Shown: one piece after another, positions 25,019-34,165 of the stretch | Numbering within the stretch: the first letter of the stretch is position 1 | Layout of the letters: each line of letters starts with the position of its first letter | Assembly: GCA_963848415.1 (NCBI GenBank) | Contig: CAWKDN010000001.1 | Location: forward strand, 1,674,001-1,738,000 | DNA length: 64,000 bases | DNA from: CAVQBC01 sp963848415 | Lineage (GTDB): Bacteria; Actinomycetota; Thermoleophilia; Solirubrobacterales; Solirubrobacteraceae | Direction of reading: 5' to 3' | Notes under the pieces: generated by a model | Databases searched by the model: none | Told to the model about the DNA's origin: nothing | What the model saw: the letters and a program-made list of their open reading frames with translations, nothing else | Made by a program: the position numbers and the translations under genes

Positions 25019-26379
25019 CGGCGGGCCTGCGCGTAGTTCTCGAGGAAGAGTGCCTCGGCGAGGGCCAGGTGCTCGATCTCCGACGGGTCGACGCTCTCGT
25101 TGGGAGCGTGGATGAGGCATTTCGGCTCCTCGACGCCCATGAGGAAGATCTCGGCGTCGGGGTAGGTCTCGGCGAGGACGTTGCACAGCGGGATCGAGCC
25201 GCCCTGGCCCTCGGTCTGCATGGGCTGCTCGAAGGCGGCCTCCATCGCTGCCTTCAGCGACTCGAAGGCGGGGCCGACGAGCGAGCCGACGAACGGGTCG
25301 CCCATCGCGACGCGCTCGACCTCGCAGTGCAGGCCCCAGGGGACGCGCGACTGCAGGTGTGCGACGAGCGCGTCCTGGGCGTCCTGGCCGGTGACGCCGG
25401 GCGGCAGCCGCAAGCTCACGCGCGCTGCGGCCGACGCCTGGACCGCCGCGGACGAGCCGAGCACGTGCGGGACGTCGATCCCGATCACCGTCGCCGACGG
25501 CCGCGCCCACAGCAGGTCGGCGGGCGTGCCGTCGCCCATCAGCTTGACGCCGTCGAGCACGTTGGCGTCCGCGCGGAACTGCTCGGCCGCATAGTCCACG
25601 CCGGTCCACGTCCCGGTCGCGTCGAGCCCGTCGACGGTCGTGTTGCCGTGCTCGTCGTGTAGCGTCGCGAGCACCTGGATCAGGCCCAGCAGGGCGTCGG
25701 GCGCCGGCCCGCCGAACATGCCCGAGTGCATCGCGCTGCCCAGCCCGCTGAGCTTGACGTCGACGCTCGTCATCCCGCGCAGCGTGGTCGTCAGCGTCGG
25801 CACGCCGACGGCGAAGTTGCCGGTGTCGACGACGAGGATCGTGTCCGCCCGGAGCAGGTCGGCGTTGGGCGGCACGAACTCCTCGAGGCCACCCGTGCCC
25901 TGCTCCTCCGACCCCTCGCAGATGATCTTGACGCCGCACGGCAAGCCGCCGCCGTTGGCTTGCTGCAGCGCGCGCAATGCCGTGAGGTGCATGACGATGT
26001 TGCCCTTACAGTCCGCCGACCCGCGCCCGTACCAGCGCCCATCGCGCTCGCTCAGCTCCCAGATCGGCGCCGTCCACAAGTCCTCTCCGAGCGGCGGCTG
26101 CACGTCGTAGTGGCTATACAGCAGCACCGTCGGCGACCCCTCAGGGCCCGGCGCGTAGCCGTGGACACAATTGCTCCCGTCCGGGGTCGGCGACATCTGC
26201 ACGTCCTGCAGACCGACCTCGGCGAACGCATCGACGACCCACTGCGCCGCCTTCTCGCACTCCTCGGGCGGGCACTGCTTGGCGTCGGCGACCGACCTGA
26301 AGGCCACCAGCTCGGCCAGGTCGGCCTTCGCACGGTCCATCAGCGCGCGGACCGCGGGTCGCAGTTCTTCCACCGGCAC
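25015..26379 (-). CDS. M20 family dipeptidase/amidohydrolase
   Basis: 454 residues; a di-zinc M20 exopeptidase. Zinc ligands and catalytic residues: His and Asp in LLYSHYDVQPP, bridging Asp in GRGSADCKGNIV, the Glu pair in CEGSEEQGTGG, Asp in LVVDTGNF, and the C-terminal His in CLIHAPNESVDPSE. The dimerisation domain lies at about 200-310. The sequence resembles the carnosinase/CNDP-like dipeptidases that accept a broad range of dipeptides. The GTG start follows GAGGGGAGCC. It lies 11 bp after the membrane-anchored protein and overlaps the M24 gene, fitting a peptide- or amino-acid-derivative utilisation operon. Confidence 0.93.
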   Translation of the reverse strand: MPVEELRPAVRALMDRAKADLAELVAFRSVADAKQCPPEECEKAAQWVVDAFAEVGLQDVQMSPTPDGSNCVHGYAPGPEGSPTVLLYSHYDVQPPLGEDLWTAPIWELSERDGRWYGRGSADCKGNIVMHLTALRALQQANGGGLPCGVKIICEGSEEQGTGGLEEFVPPNADLLRADTILVVDTGNFAVGVPTLTTTLRGMTSVDVKLSGLGSAMHSGMFGGPAPDALLGLIQVLATLHDEHGNTTVDGLDATGTWTGVDYAAEQFRADANVLDGVKLMGDGTPADLLWARPSATVIGIDVPHVLGSSAAVQASAAARVSLRLPPGVTGQDAQDALVAHLQSRVPWGLHCEVERVAMGDPFVGSLVGPAFESLKAAMEAAFEQPMQTEGQGGSIPLCNVLAETYPDAEIFLMGVEEPKCLIHAPNESVDPSEIEHLALAEALFLENYAQARR

Positions 26380-26390
26380 GATGGCTCCCC

Positions 26391-26801
26391 TCAGTCCTTC
26401 AGGACGTTGTCGGTCTTGAGGTCGTCGAACTTCTCCCGGTAGTCATCGAGCACGTCGGGACAGTAGGTCTCGAGGATGAGCGCCTCGCCGCGCAGCGTAC
26501 GCCGGTCGACAATGACCGGCCGCTGCCCGACGTGCGACGCGCCGTTGGTCAGCTGCGCGAGGAGGTTCGCCCGGCCGAGCGCGCTCGCCGGGTTGTCGCA
26601 GACGTTGCCGCCGTCGCTGCCGAGCGTGCGCACCAGGATGTCCTCGTCGGGAGCCTGCAGCCCGACCGACTCGAGCTTCTGCGTCAGCTCCTGCGCCTTC
26701 TCCTGCGCCTGCTGGGTCTCGCGCTCGCCGCTGTAGGTGATGAGCCCGACGACGCAGAGCACGACGAGCACGCCGCCGAGGATCCAGTAGATCGCTCTCA
26801 T
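26391..26801 (-). CDS. Membrane-anchored hypothetical protein with coiled coil
   Basis: 136 residues. A single N-terminal transmembrane helix (AIYWILGGVLVVLCVVGLIT) is followed by a short coiled coil (ETQQAQEKAQELTQKLES) and a soluble domain containing two cysteines (VCDNPAS and ETYCPDV) that could form a disulfide outside the membrane. No family is recognised. The ATG overlaps the stop of the amino-acid permease (ATGA) and it precedes the M20 peptidase, so it may be an accessory subunit of the permease or a periplasmic-face binding factor. That is inference from position only. Confidence 0.75.
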   Translation of the reverse strand: MRAIYWILGGVLVVLCVVGLITYSGERETQQAQEKAQELTQKLESVGLQAPDEDILVRTLGSDGGNVCDNPASALGRANLLAQLTNGASHVGQRPVIVDRRTLRGEALILETYCPDVLDDYREKFDDLKTDNVLKD

Positions 26802-28264
26802 GACGTCACCTCCTCTGGGCCCGCCTGCTTCCAGCTGGGCTTGCGCCGCCAGAGGAACAGCACCGGCGGGAGCAGGCCGAGCAGCACCGTGCCGGCCAGG
26901 ATCAGGCCGACGTACGCGCCGTCGCTGCCGTTCTCGAACTGCGAGGGCGGCACGAACCCGATCAGGATCGCCGCCGCCGAGGCGAGGAAGCCGACCACGC
27001 ACATGAACGTCAGCGCCGGCGCCGTGTAGCCGCGCTCGACGTTGGGCTGGGTCCGGCGCAGCTTGACGGCGGCGACGAACATCAGCAGATAGACGATCAG
27101 GTACACCTGCGTGGTCATCACGCTAAGGATCCAGTAGGCGCTCGACACCGAGGGGACGAGCGCATAGAGCAGCGCGATGACCGTCGTGACCGCGCCCTGG
27201 ACCACGAGGATGTGGACCGCGACCCCGTTCTCGTTCTGCTCCTGGAAGAACGGCGGCAAGTACCCCTCGCGCCGCGCGATCAGCAGCAGGCCCTTCGACG
27301 GACCGGACAGCCACGTCAGCATGCCGCCCGCCGACGCGCACACCAGCGCGATCGCCACGATCGGGACCAGCACCTGCAGGTCGAAGTAGGCGAAGAAGCC
27401 CTCGAACGCCTGCATTACACCGGCCGTCAGGCTGAGCTCCTCGGCCGGGATCACCCAGCTGATAGCCAGCGCCGGCAGGATGAAGATCAGCAGCACGAGC
27501 CCACAGGCGAAGAACATCGCGCGCGGGAACTCGCGCTTGGGGTTGCGCAGCGACCCCACGTGCACCGCGTTCATCTCCATCCCTGAGTAGGCGAGGAAGT
27601 TGTTGACGATCAGGACGAGGCTCGCGATGCCGGTCCACTGCGGGATCAGGTGGTCGGCGTCCATCGGCGCCGCCGAGCTGTTGCCCTGGGCGAGGTAGAC
27701 GACGCCGAGGATCACCAGCAGCACGCCGGGGATGAGCGTGCCGATCAGCAGCCCGCTCGAGGCGAGCTTGGCGATGCCGCCGGTGCCCCCGCGCGCCGAC
27801 ATGAACACCCCGAGCCAGAACACGACGACGATCACAATGCCCGTGTAGACGCCGTTGTCGGCAAGGTCGGGATTGAACACGAACGCGAGCGTGCTCGCCA
27901 CGAACCCGAGCAGCGTCGGGTAGTAGAAGATCGTCATGGCGAACTGGCACCAGACCGCCAATAGGCCCCACTTCGCCGAGAGCCCCTCGCTGACCCAGCG
28001 GAAGACGCCGCCCGTCCAGCCGGACGCCAGCTCCGCGGCCACCAGCGACTGCGGCAGCAGGAAGATGATGGCCGGCACGACGTAGAGGAACACGCACGTC
28101 AGGCCGTAGACCGCCATCGTCGGAGCGCTGCGCAGGCTCGCCACCGACGCGGTGGTCATGAACGCCAGCGTCACCCACGTGATGTACGTGGGCTTGACGA
28201 CCGCGGCGGGAGCGGGTTTTGCCACGCCTGCCGGGCGGTCGGCGGGCACATCCATCGACGCCAT
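26798..28264 (-). CDS. Amino acid permease, APC superfamily
   Basis: 488 residues with about 12 transmembrane helices and the APC hallmarks: the start YITWVTLAFMTTASVASLRS, the helix 6 region VNNFLAYSGMEMNAVHVGSL, and NPKREFPRAMFFA after it. The MEMNAVHV and GPSKGLLLIARREGYLPPFF segments are typical of the glutamate:GABA antiporter (GadC/AGT) branch. The ATG at 28264 has GGAGG nine bases upstream. It is the first gene of a four-gene overlapping operon (permease, membrane-anchored protein, M20, M24). A 17-bp inverted repeat at 28326-28342 lies 61 bp upstream and is a likely operator. Confidence 0.92.
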   Translation of the reverse strand: MASMDVPADRPAGVAKPAPAAVVKPTYITWVTLAFMTTASVASLRSAPTMAVYGLTCVFLYVVPAIIFLLPQSLVAAELASGWTGGVFRWVSEGLSAKWGLLAVWCQFAMTIFYYPTLLGFVASTLAFVFNPDLADNGVYTGIVIVVVFWLGVFMSARGGTGGIAKLASSGLLIGTLIPGVLLVILGVVYLAQGNSSAAPMDADHLIPQWTGIASLVLIVNNFLAYSGMEMNAVHVGSLRNPKREFPRAMFFACGLVLLIFILPALAISWVIPAEELSLTAGVMQAFEGFFAYFDLQVLVPIVAIALVCASAGGMLTWLSGPSKGLLLIARREGYLPPFFQEQNENGVAVHILVVQGAVTTVIALLYALVPSVSSAYWILSVMTTQVYLIVYLLMFVAAVKLRRTQPNVERGYTAPALTFMCVVGFLASAAAILIGFVPPSQFENGSDGAYVGLILAGTVLLGLLPPVLFLWRRKPSWKQAGPEEVTS

Positions 28265-28315
28265 CTCTCGCGACCTCCACTAGAGCTGGGGGATCAACAA
28301 CCTAGGTTTCGCGCG

Positions 28316-29611
28316 TCACCCGGCATCACCCGGTGCGGGTGACGCCGCTTCGGGGCGCGCGCCGCTGCGCTTCCAGAGGAAGTCGAGGGCGATCGACAGC
28401 AGCGCGATCGCGACGATCGCGCCGAACGTTTCCGGCTCGTTCTGCAGCGTGTCGACCGCGAAGAAGGCGAGGACGACCGCGGTCACCGCGATCGCGGTGA
28501 GGACGATCGGGGCGCGCGATCCGGTCTCGGCGCGGCGCCGGTAGCCGGCGATCCCGACGAGCAGGAAGATCAGCAGTGAGCACGCGCTGCCGACCGACGC
28601 GATCGCCGACAGGTCGACGAGGTTGGCGACCACCAGCACGATCGCACTGGTGATGATCAGGCCGGCGTGCGGCCCCAGCCGCGAGCCGCTTCCGAAGAAC
28701 GGCGGGAACTGCCCGATCTTGGCGAGATGGGCGGTGAGGCCGCCGGACGCGTAGAGCGTCGCGTTGACCGAGGAGGCGGTGGCCAGCAGTGCCGCGATGG
28801 CGATCATCACGAACCCGGCGTCGCCCAGCGCCGGACGCGCGGCCTCGGCGATTGCGGTCTCGCCGTAGGCGGTTACCTCCTCGACGGTGAGCGTGCCGAA
28901 CACGCCGATCGAGATCAGGACGTAGGTCACGCTGGTCACCCCGAGGGCGAGGTACATCGCCTGCGGGAGCTCGCGGGCGGGGTCGCGCAGGTCTCCCACC
29001 GAGAACGTGATCACGCTGAACCCCAAGTAGGCGAAGAACGTCAGCGCGACGCTGGACACGATGTCCGACACCGGCGGATACCCGCTGAATGCGAGCAGGT
29101 CGACGTCGACGTCGACGATCGTCACGGCGATGAAGACGGCGAAGACGGCGAGCAGCACGACGACGATCAGCGACTGGGCCTGATCCACTACGCGCGAGCC
29201 GACCAGGTTGATCGCCAGCATCCCCACGACGACCGCCGACGTGAAAACGTTGTCCCAGGCGGCCGCGGCCTCAGCTCCGATGAACAGCGACGACGCGTAG
29301 CTGCCGAACGCCACCGCGACCATCGAGCACACGATCACGATCGCCGCGAAGTAGCCGAGCCACGAGGCGATTCCGACGAGCCGCCCGTTACCGAACCCCG
29401 CGACGAGGTAGGCGATCAGCCCGCCGGAGGAGGGATAGCGCACGCCGAGCTTGACGACGGTGTAGCCGAGCAGCGTCGCCACGACCCCGGCGAGCAGGAA
29501 CGAGAGCCACACCGCGGCGCCCGCGACCGCGCCCGCCTCGCCGAGCAGCGCGAAGATGCCGGCGCCCACCATCGCACCGATCCCGAGAAACGCGGCGCCG
29601 CGAACACTCAT
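28316..29611 (-). CDS. Amino acid permease, APC superfamily
   Basis: 431 residues, about 12 transmembrane helices. It begins directly with the APC substrate-binding helix 1: GAAFLGIGAMVGAGIFALLG, followed by GVVATLLGYTVVKLGVRYPS and the helix 6 region VALTFFAYLGFSVITFSVGD and LRDPARELPQAM. This is the general APA/cationic-type family of inner-membrane amino-acid importers. The N-terminus is short compared with relatives, but no better start is present. It lies 51 bp upstream of the second permease operon and shares the palindromic operator type, so the two units may answer to the same regulator. Confidence 0.92.
   Translation of the reverse strand: MSVRGAAFLGIGAMVGAGIFALLGEAGAVAGAAVWLSFLLAGVVATLLGYTVVKLGVRYPSSGGLIAYLVAGFGNGRLVGIASWLGYFAAIVIVCSMVAVAFGSYASSLFIGAEAAAAWDNVFTSAVVVGMLAINLVGSRVVDQAQSLIVVVLLAVFAVFIAVTIVDVDVDLLAFSGYPPVSDIVSSVALTFFAYLGFSVITFSVGDLRDPARELPQAMYLALGVTSVTYVLISIGVFGTLTVEEVTAYGETAIAEAARPALGDAGFVMIAIAALLATASSVNATLYASGGLTAHLAKIGQFPPFFGSGSRLGPHAGLIITSAIVLVVANLVDLSAIASVGSACSLLIFLLVGIAGYRRRAETGSRAPIVLTAIAVTAVVLAFFAVDTLQNEPETFGAIVAIALLSIALDFLWKRSGARPEAASPAPGDAG
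28326..28342 (-). promoter_or_regulatory. Inverted repeat upstream of the permease-peptidase operon
   Basis: Perfect palindrome TCACCCG-GTG-CGGGTGA (7-bp arms), overlapping the last codons of the upstream permease gene. In the direction of transcription a CCTAGGTT lies about 17 bases further on and could be the -10 region. A near-identical element precedes the next permease gene (29695-29711). Confidence 0.5.
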
Positions 29612-29694
29612 CCCCGCTCAGCATCCGTAGTCATCTGCGCAACCTCCGCCGTGGACCGGGCGCCGGACACTACGTCCGCTCGCCTCATCCGCCA

Positions 29695-29711
29695 TCACCC
29701 CGTGCGGGTGA
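29695..29711 (-). promoter_or_regulatory. Inverted repeat upstream of the APC permease gene
   Basis: TCACCCC-GTG-CGGGTGA, one mismatch from the perfect palindrome at 28326-28342, 83 bp before the start codon. The surrounding bases are also similar (CATCACCC before, GCGGC after). A CGTAGTGT about 18 bases downstream in the transcription direction may be the -10 region. Confidence 0.5.
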
Positions 29712-29815
29712 GGCGGCCGGATCGCTACGTGCCTGCGAGCGCGTCTTTGCAGTCGACGGTGACGGCCTGGAGGTCCTTGCGCACGGTCTCGGCTTGACCG
29801 CTCACGCTGTCGCCC

Positions 29816-30568
29816 TTGCAGAACATCGCGCTTGGATGCGCGATGATCGCCCTACCGATCTACCTGCAGATGGTGTTGGAGTACAACGCCTTGCAGACCG
29901 GGCTGACGCTCGCGCCGCTGTCGTTGACGATGTTCGCCACGGCGCTGGTCGCCGGCAAGCGGACGGGCGGGCGGCGGCCGGCGAGCATCGTCCGCGCCGG
30001 ATCTGTGCTGCTGAGCGCCGGATGCTGGCGTTGCTCCCGATCGTCCCGCGTGCGCACTCCGGCTGGGCGCTGGTGATCCCGTTGATGATCGCCGGATCGG
30101 GGCTCGGTCTGCTGGTCTCACAGCTCAACAACTACACCCTGTCGCCGATCTCCGAGGAGCGCGTCAGCGAGGCCGCCGGCGTCAACTCCGCCGCCGGTTC
30201 CTTCGGGCTCTCCTTCGGCCTCGCGTTCGCCGGGGCGATCATGCTGGCAACGCTCTCGTTCGCGTTCACGCAGATGGCTCAGGACAGCACGGTGCTGCCG
30301 GCTACCGCTCAAGAGCAGGTCGCCCAGGTGCTCGAAGACGACTCCGAGGTGATGAGCAACACCAAGCTCGAGGAAGCTCCTTGCCGCCCAGCCGGCTGAG
30401 ATCCGGGACGAGATCATCCGCATCAACACCGACGCGCGACCACTCGCCCTCCAGGTCGCGCTGCTCATCCCCGTCCTCGCCGGCGTGCTCGGGCTGCTCA
30501 ACGGGTTGCGCATGATGCGCCGACCCGATCCCGCCCCATCGGAGGCCGCCGGCATGACGCTCGCCTGA
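29816..30568 (+). pseudogene. MFS drug transporter remnant (DHA2 type), 5'-truncated and frameshifted
   Basis: Three consecutive frames give the C-terminal half of a DHA2-type MFS transporter: MQNIALGCAMIALPIYLQMV, EYNALQTGLTLAPLSLTMFA (to about 30030), SGWALVIPLMIAGSGLGLLV, NNYTLSPISEERVSEAAGVN and SFGLSFGLAFAGAIMLATLS (to about 30378), then RPLALQVALLIPVLAGVLGL and the end EAAGMTLA with TGA at 30568. The first six or seven helices are missing. It is a decayed relative of the intact transporter at 54361-55992. Confidence 0.8.
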
Positions 30569-30744
30569 CCGAGGCCGCCGGGGAAGCGGTGTCGGGAACA
30601 CCGGGCGCTCGAGCGACCGTACCTTCGCTTCGAGCTGTGGGCCGAACCGCTGGCAGGGGCGACGACTCGGCGCCGATCGACCCCTGCTCGAGCTGCGCGC
30701 GGGGCGGGCGCGGCGGGAGGACGGCCGCTAGCCTTGGTCACCGC

Positions 30745-30817
30745 GGCGAGATAGCTCAGTTGGTAGAGCACACGACTGAAAATCGTGGTGTCCCCGGTTC
30801 GAGTCCGGGTCTCGCCA
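30745..30817 (+). tRNA. tRNA-Phe (GAA)
   Basis: A 73-nt cloverleaf. Acceptor GGCGAGA pairs with TCTCGCC, discriminator A; D-arm AGCTCAGTTGGTAGAGCA; anticodon loop CTGAAAA gives anticodon GAA; T-arm CCCCGGTTCGAGTCCGGGT. CCA is not encoded. A tyrosine integrase gene ends 157 bp downstream, so this tRNA is a likely integration site. Confidence 0.97.
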
Positions 30818-30974
30818 CTCGCTGAAGTACCTGCAGACGCGCCGGTTCTCGCTGCGTTGGGAGCTGGCGCGGGGAGGCGATTTCGGGCACAGAACACGTG
30901 AACTTGTGCCTGAAATGGCGTGAGTCTCCGGAAACGGGGGCCGGCGTAGGCTGCGCTTCGGACGCGGATCTGCT

Positions 30975-32426
30975 TCATCGGTCCCTCTCCCGCATCGTGC
31001 CTCCGTCGCCGTTGGCCGCCGCATTCCGGGTGTCTCGGCTCGCGTCCGCGTCACCGAGCAAGTACTCGACCAAACGCTTGGCTTGAGGCTGAATCTCCGA
31101 GCGGGAGGCCTGCAGGTAGTAGCGCTGCATCGTCGTCATGTCCGCGTGCCCGATCTGCGCCTGGACCCACGACGCGCTACGGCCGGCCTGCGCCGACAGC
31201 GTCACGAACGTCCGCCGCAGCGTGTGCGGCGTGATCGCAGGCGGCAGCACCGAGTCCCCGCGCGCGCCCCGCGCCTGCGCGGCGCGAGCGGCGGCGGGCG
31301 CCAGCACGCGCCGGTTGAGGTTCTGCCGCGAACGCGGCGTGCCGCGCCTGGTCGGAAACAGCAGGTCGTCAGGGCCCGTGAGCTCAAGCTCCGCGACGTA
31401 GAGCAAAAGCTCCTCGCGCAGGAACGGCGACATGTGGACCTCGCGGACGCTGCCATGAGTCTTCCCGTCCGCGATCACGATGCGCCCGTGCGTGAAGTCG
31501 AGGTGACGCAGGCGCAGGCCCGCCACCTCCTGTGAGCGCAGTCCGGAGAGCCCGAGGGTGGCGATGGCCGCGCGGCGCCCGCGCCGGCCGCCGGCGCGCT
31601 GTCGTGACAGCCAGATCGCGGTCGACTCGGCTCGGCCGATGCTGAGGGCGATCTGCTTCCACGGAAGGCGCTCGACCTCGCGCAGGTTTCGGACGGTCTG
31701 CGCGAGCGCCAGCGTCTCGGAACTTGACCGCTGGTCGATCGCGAGGGCCGCGTCGAGCACGTCGCGCAGCTCGTCGGCCTCTAGGTAGCGGCGATAGATC
31801 GGCTTCTCACGCCTGACCTTCAGGTCGCGATCCCGCGCCGGATGGTGCTGAAGCGCGAACAGCTGCGACCTCACAGCGCGATCCAGGATCTGCGCCAGCA
31901 GCCGGATGCTCGAGTTGACCTGCCGGGATCCGAACGGCCGCAGCGGCCGCCCGCGGCGGTCGCGGAGCGGCGCGCCTGCCTCCCTCGCACGCTTGCGTCT
32001 GGCGCCTTCGCGAAGCCGTGCCGTGCGGTAGACCCTGATCGCCTCGTAGTCGATCTCTGAGAGCCGCTTGTCGTGGAACACCGGCAGCACGTGGTTGGTC
32101 AACAGGTTCAGATAGTCCTCTTAGGTGCTGCGTTCGAGGTCCGCCTCCTTCTCCTCGAGCCAGAACGTGGCGAACTCGTGGAAGGTGGGGTCACGATCGT
32201 TCGAGCCGAGGGGCGAGAGCGGCGGGCGCCAGACTCCAGCCTCGACCTCCCGCACGACGTTCTCGAGCTCGAGCTTGGCGCGGTAGTCGTTCCAACCCTC
32301 GGATTCGAGACCAAGCGGCACCCAGACCCGTTCGCCCCGCCACCAGATACGCAGCGCGAAGCGCCACTGGTGGTCGCGCTTGCGCCAGATCTTCTTGACC
32401 TCACCGGTTGGTCGGTGTCTGGGCAT
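30975..32426 (-). pseudogene. Tyrosine recombinase (phage-type integrase) interrupted by one in-frame stop
   Basis: The frame is continuous over 484 codons except for TAA at 32121-32123. The upstream part (101 codons) is the arm-binding domain: GEVKKIWRKRDHQWRFALRI, then FHEFATFWLEEKEADLERST. After the stop, EDYLNLLTNHVLPVFHDKRL is the SAM-like core-binding domain. Catalytic residues of the C-terminal domain are intact: Arg in LGLSGLRSQEVAGL, Lys in IADGKTHGSVREVHM, His-x-x-Arg in PHTLRRTFVTL, the second His in QIGHADMTTM and the nucleophile Tyr in QRYYLQAS. One base change restores it, so inactivation is recent or the stop is an error. Its position beside tRNA-Phe marks an integrative element. 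Confidence 0.9.
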
Positions 32427-32460
32427 TGGCTCGTCTCTTGCACCCGCGGTGTTCAGTCAA

Positions 32461-33898
32461 GTCCCGGGACGTGGTGTAAGAGCGCGGCGCCTCGCTCGTC
32501 GGTGAGGACGTTGGCGGCTCAGGCCGCTTGGAGCTGCGCCTCCTCCTCCTTGTTCTCCTTGTCTATGTGATCGTCTGGTCCCGCGAGGACGAGAGAGATC
32601 GATTCGGCCGAGAGGTAGCCGCGGCCGACGAGCCATTCGTCGTTTTGCTCGATGCAGAGCATCCCGGCGAGGCGGATCAGCGCTTGGTCGTTGGGGAAGA
32701 TGCCGACGACGTCGGTGCGGCGGCCGATCTCTTTGTTGAAGCGCTCGAGCGGGTTCGTCGAGCGCAGCTTGCGCCAGTGTCCGGCCGGGAACGCGTAGAA
32801 GGCCAGGACGTCGGCCTCGGCGTCCTCGAGCAGGTCGGCGACCTTGCCCAGGCGCCCGTCGAGGTGCGCGACGGCCTCCGAGAGCCGGTCGCGGGCTTGG
32901 GCGAGGTTCTCGGCGTTGAAGATCGGTCTGATCAGGGCGGCGAGCAGGCCGTGTTGGTCCTTGCGGGCGTGACCGAGACAGTCTCTGAGGAAGTGAACGG
33001 TGCAGCGCTGCCAGCTGCAGCCGAGGACCTTCGCGATCGCCGCCTTCAGCCCGGCGTGGGCGTCGGAGATCGCGAGCTGGACACCGACGAGCCCGCGGGC
33101 GACGAGGCCTCTGAGGAATTGGGTCCAGAACGCCTCGGTCTCGGCCTCGCCGACATCGAGCGAGAGGATCTCGCGACGGCCGGTCTCGTGGACGCCGTGC
33201 GCGATCACCAGTGCCTTGTTGACCACGCGGCCGCCGTCGCGGACCTTCTCGACCTTCGCGTCGAGGAACAGGTACGGGTAGCGGCCCTCCAACGGTCGGG
33301 TTCGGAACGCCTCGACGTGCTCATCCAGCGCCTCGCAGACGCGGCTGACCTCGGACTTGCTGATCCGCAGCCCAAGGCTTTCGACGAGCTGGTCGACGCG
33401 GCGGGTCGAGACGCCGCAGACATAGGCCTGCTGGACCACACTCAGCAGCGCCTGCTCAGAACGTCGGCGCGGCTCCAAGATGCTCGGGAAGTAGCTGCCC
33501 TGACGGATCTTCGGGATCTGCAACTCGATCTCCCCGGCCCGGGTGTCCCAACGCCGCGGCCGATAGCCATTGCGATGCGTCGCCCGATCCTCGGGCCGGC
33601 GCTGACCGTGCTCGGCGCCGATCAGCTCTGAGACCTCGAGCTCCATCATCTCCGCGCAGACCGCCTTGACCGCCTCCCGGATCACGTCCGCGTGCTCATC
33701 GAGCAACACCTGCTTGACGACCTCCTCGATCGTCATCCTGTCGGCACCGGCCATCGCTGGCGCCTCCTTTCGTCGCACCGTGAGAAGTCCGACGATTCTC
33801 GGCGCCAGGGTGGCCGGAACCACCACGGGAACCGAACCGCGATTCGATTCCCACCGGATCTACTCCGTCCGACCCGCTCCTACACCAACCCTAGGGAC
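32461..33898 (-). mobile_element. IS256-family insertion sequence
   Basis: About 1.44 kb with one transposase gene. Imperfect terminal inverted repeats can be aligned: 32461-32483 (GTCCCGGGACGTGGTGTAAG...) and the reverse complement of 33876-33898 (GTCCCTAGGGTTGGTGTAGG...), 15-16 of 23 bases identical, sharing GTCCC, GGTGTA and GAGC. No matching 8-bp target duplication is evident in the flanks, so the boundaries are approximate or the flanks have since rearranged. It sits 35 bp upstream of the integrase start. Confidence 0.8.
32519..33754 (-). CDS. IS256-family transposase (Mutator-like DDE)
   Basis: 411 residues, the normal length for the family. It begins MAGADRMTIEEVVKQVLL; the Zn/DNA-binding N-terminal half includes ELIGAEHGQRRPEDRATHRN and GYRPRRWDTRAGEIELQIPK. 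The DDE triad is visible: first Asp in PYLFLDAKVEKVRDG, second Asp in LAISDAHAGLKAAIAKVL, Glu in STNPLERFNKEIGRRT. The C/D(2)H region is in QRCTVHFLRDCLGHA. A strong ribosome-binding site GAAAGGAGG precedes the ATG at 33754. All motifs are intact, so the element could be active. Confidence 0.95.
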   Translation of the reverse strand: MAGADRMTIEEVVKQVLLDEHADVIREAVKAVCAEMMELEVSELIGAEHGQRRPEDRATHRNGYRPRRWDTRAGEIELQIPKIRQGSYFPSILEPRRRSEQALLSVVQQAYVCGVSTRRVDQLVESLGLRISKSEVSRVCEALDEHVEAFRTRPLEGRYPYLFLDAKVEKVRDGGRVVNKALVIAHGVHETGRREILSLDVGEAETEAFWTQFLRGLVARGLVGVQLAISDAHAGLKAAIAKVLGCSWQRCTVHFLRDCLGHARKDQHGLLAALIRPIFNAENLAQARDRLSEAVAHLDGRLGKVADLLEDAEADVLAFYAFPAGHWRKLRSTNPLERFNKEIGRRTDVVGIFPNDQALIRLAGMLCIEQNDEWLVGRGYLSAESISLVLAGPDDHIDKENKEEEAQLQAA

Positions 33899-34165
33899 GT
33901 GACCCGGCCTTACGCTCAGGGCATGACCGAGGACTGTCCCGGCGACAGCAATGCGGATGTATTTCCTTCCCACCGCGTCCAGGCGAGCGCTCCGCGCCGG
34001 CGGAGCCCTGTGCTGAGCGGCTCTGCGCTCGCACGCTCGATGCGAGCGTCGCGAGGGCCTGGGCGAATGGCCTGCCGGTGCCAGTTCCGCGGTGGGTTCG
34101 GGCGTGCCGCTCAGGTAGAGCGCCCGTGTGCGATTCGTCCCTGCTTTGGCGGCTGAAACCGAGCT

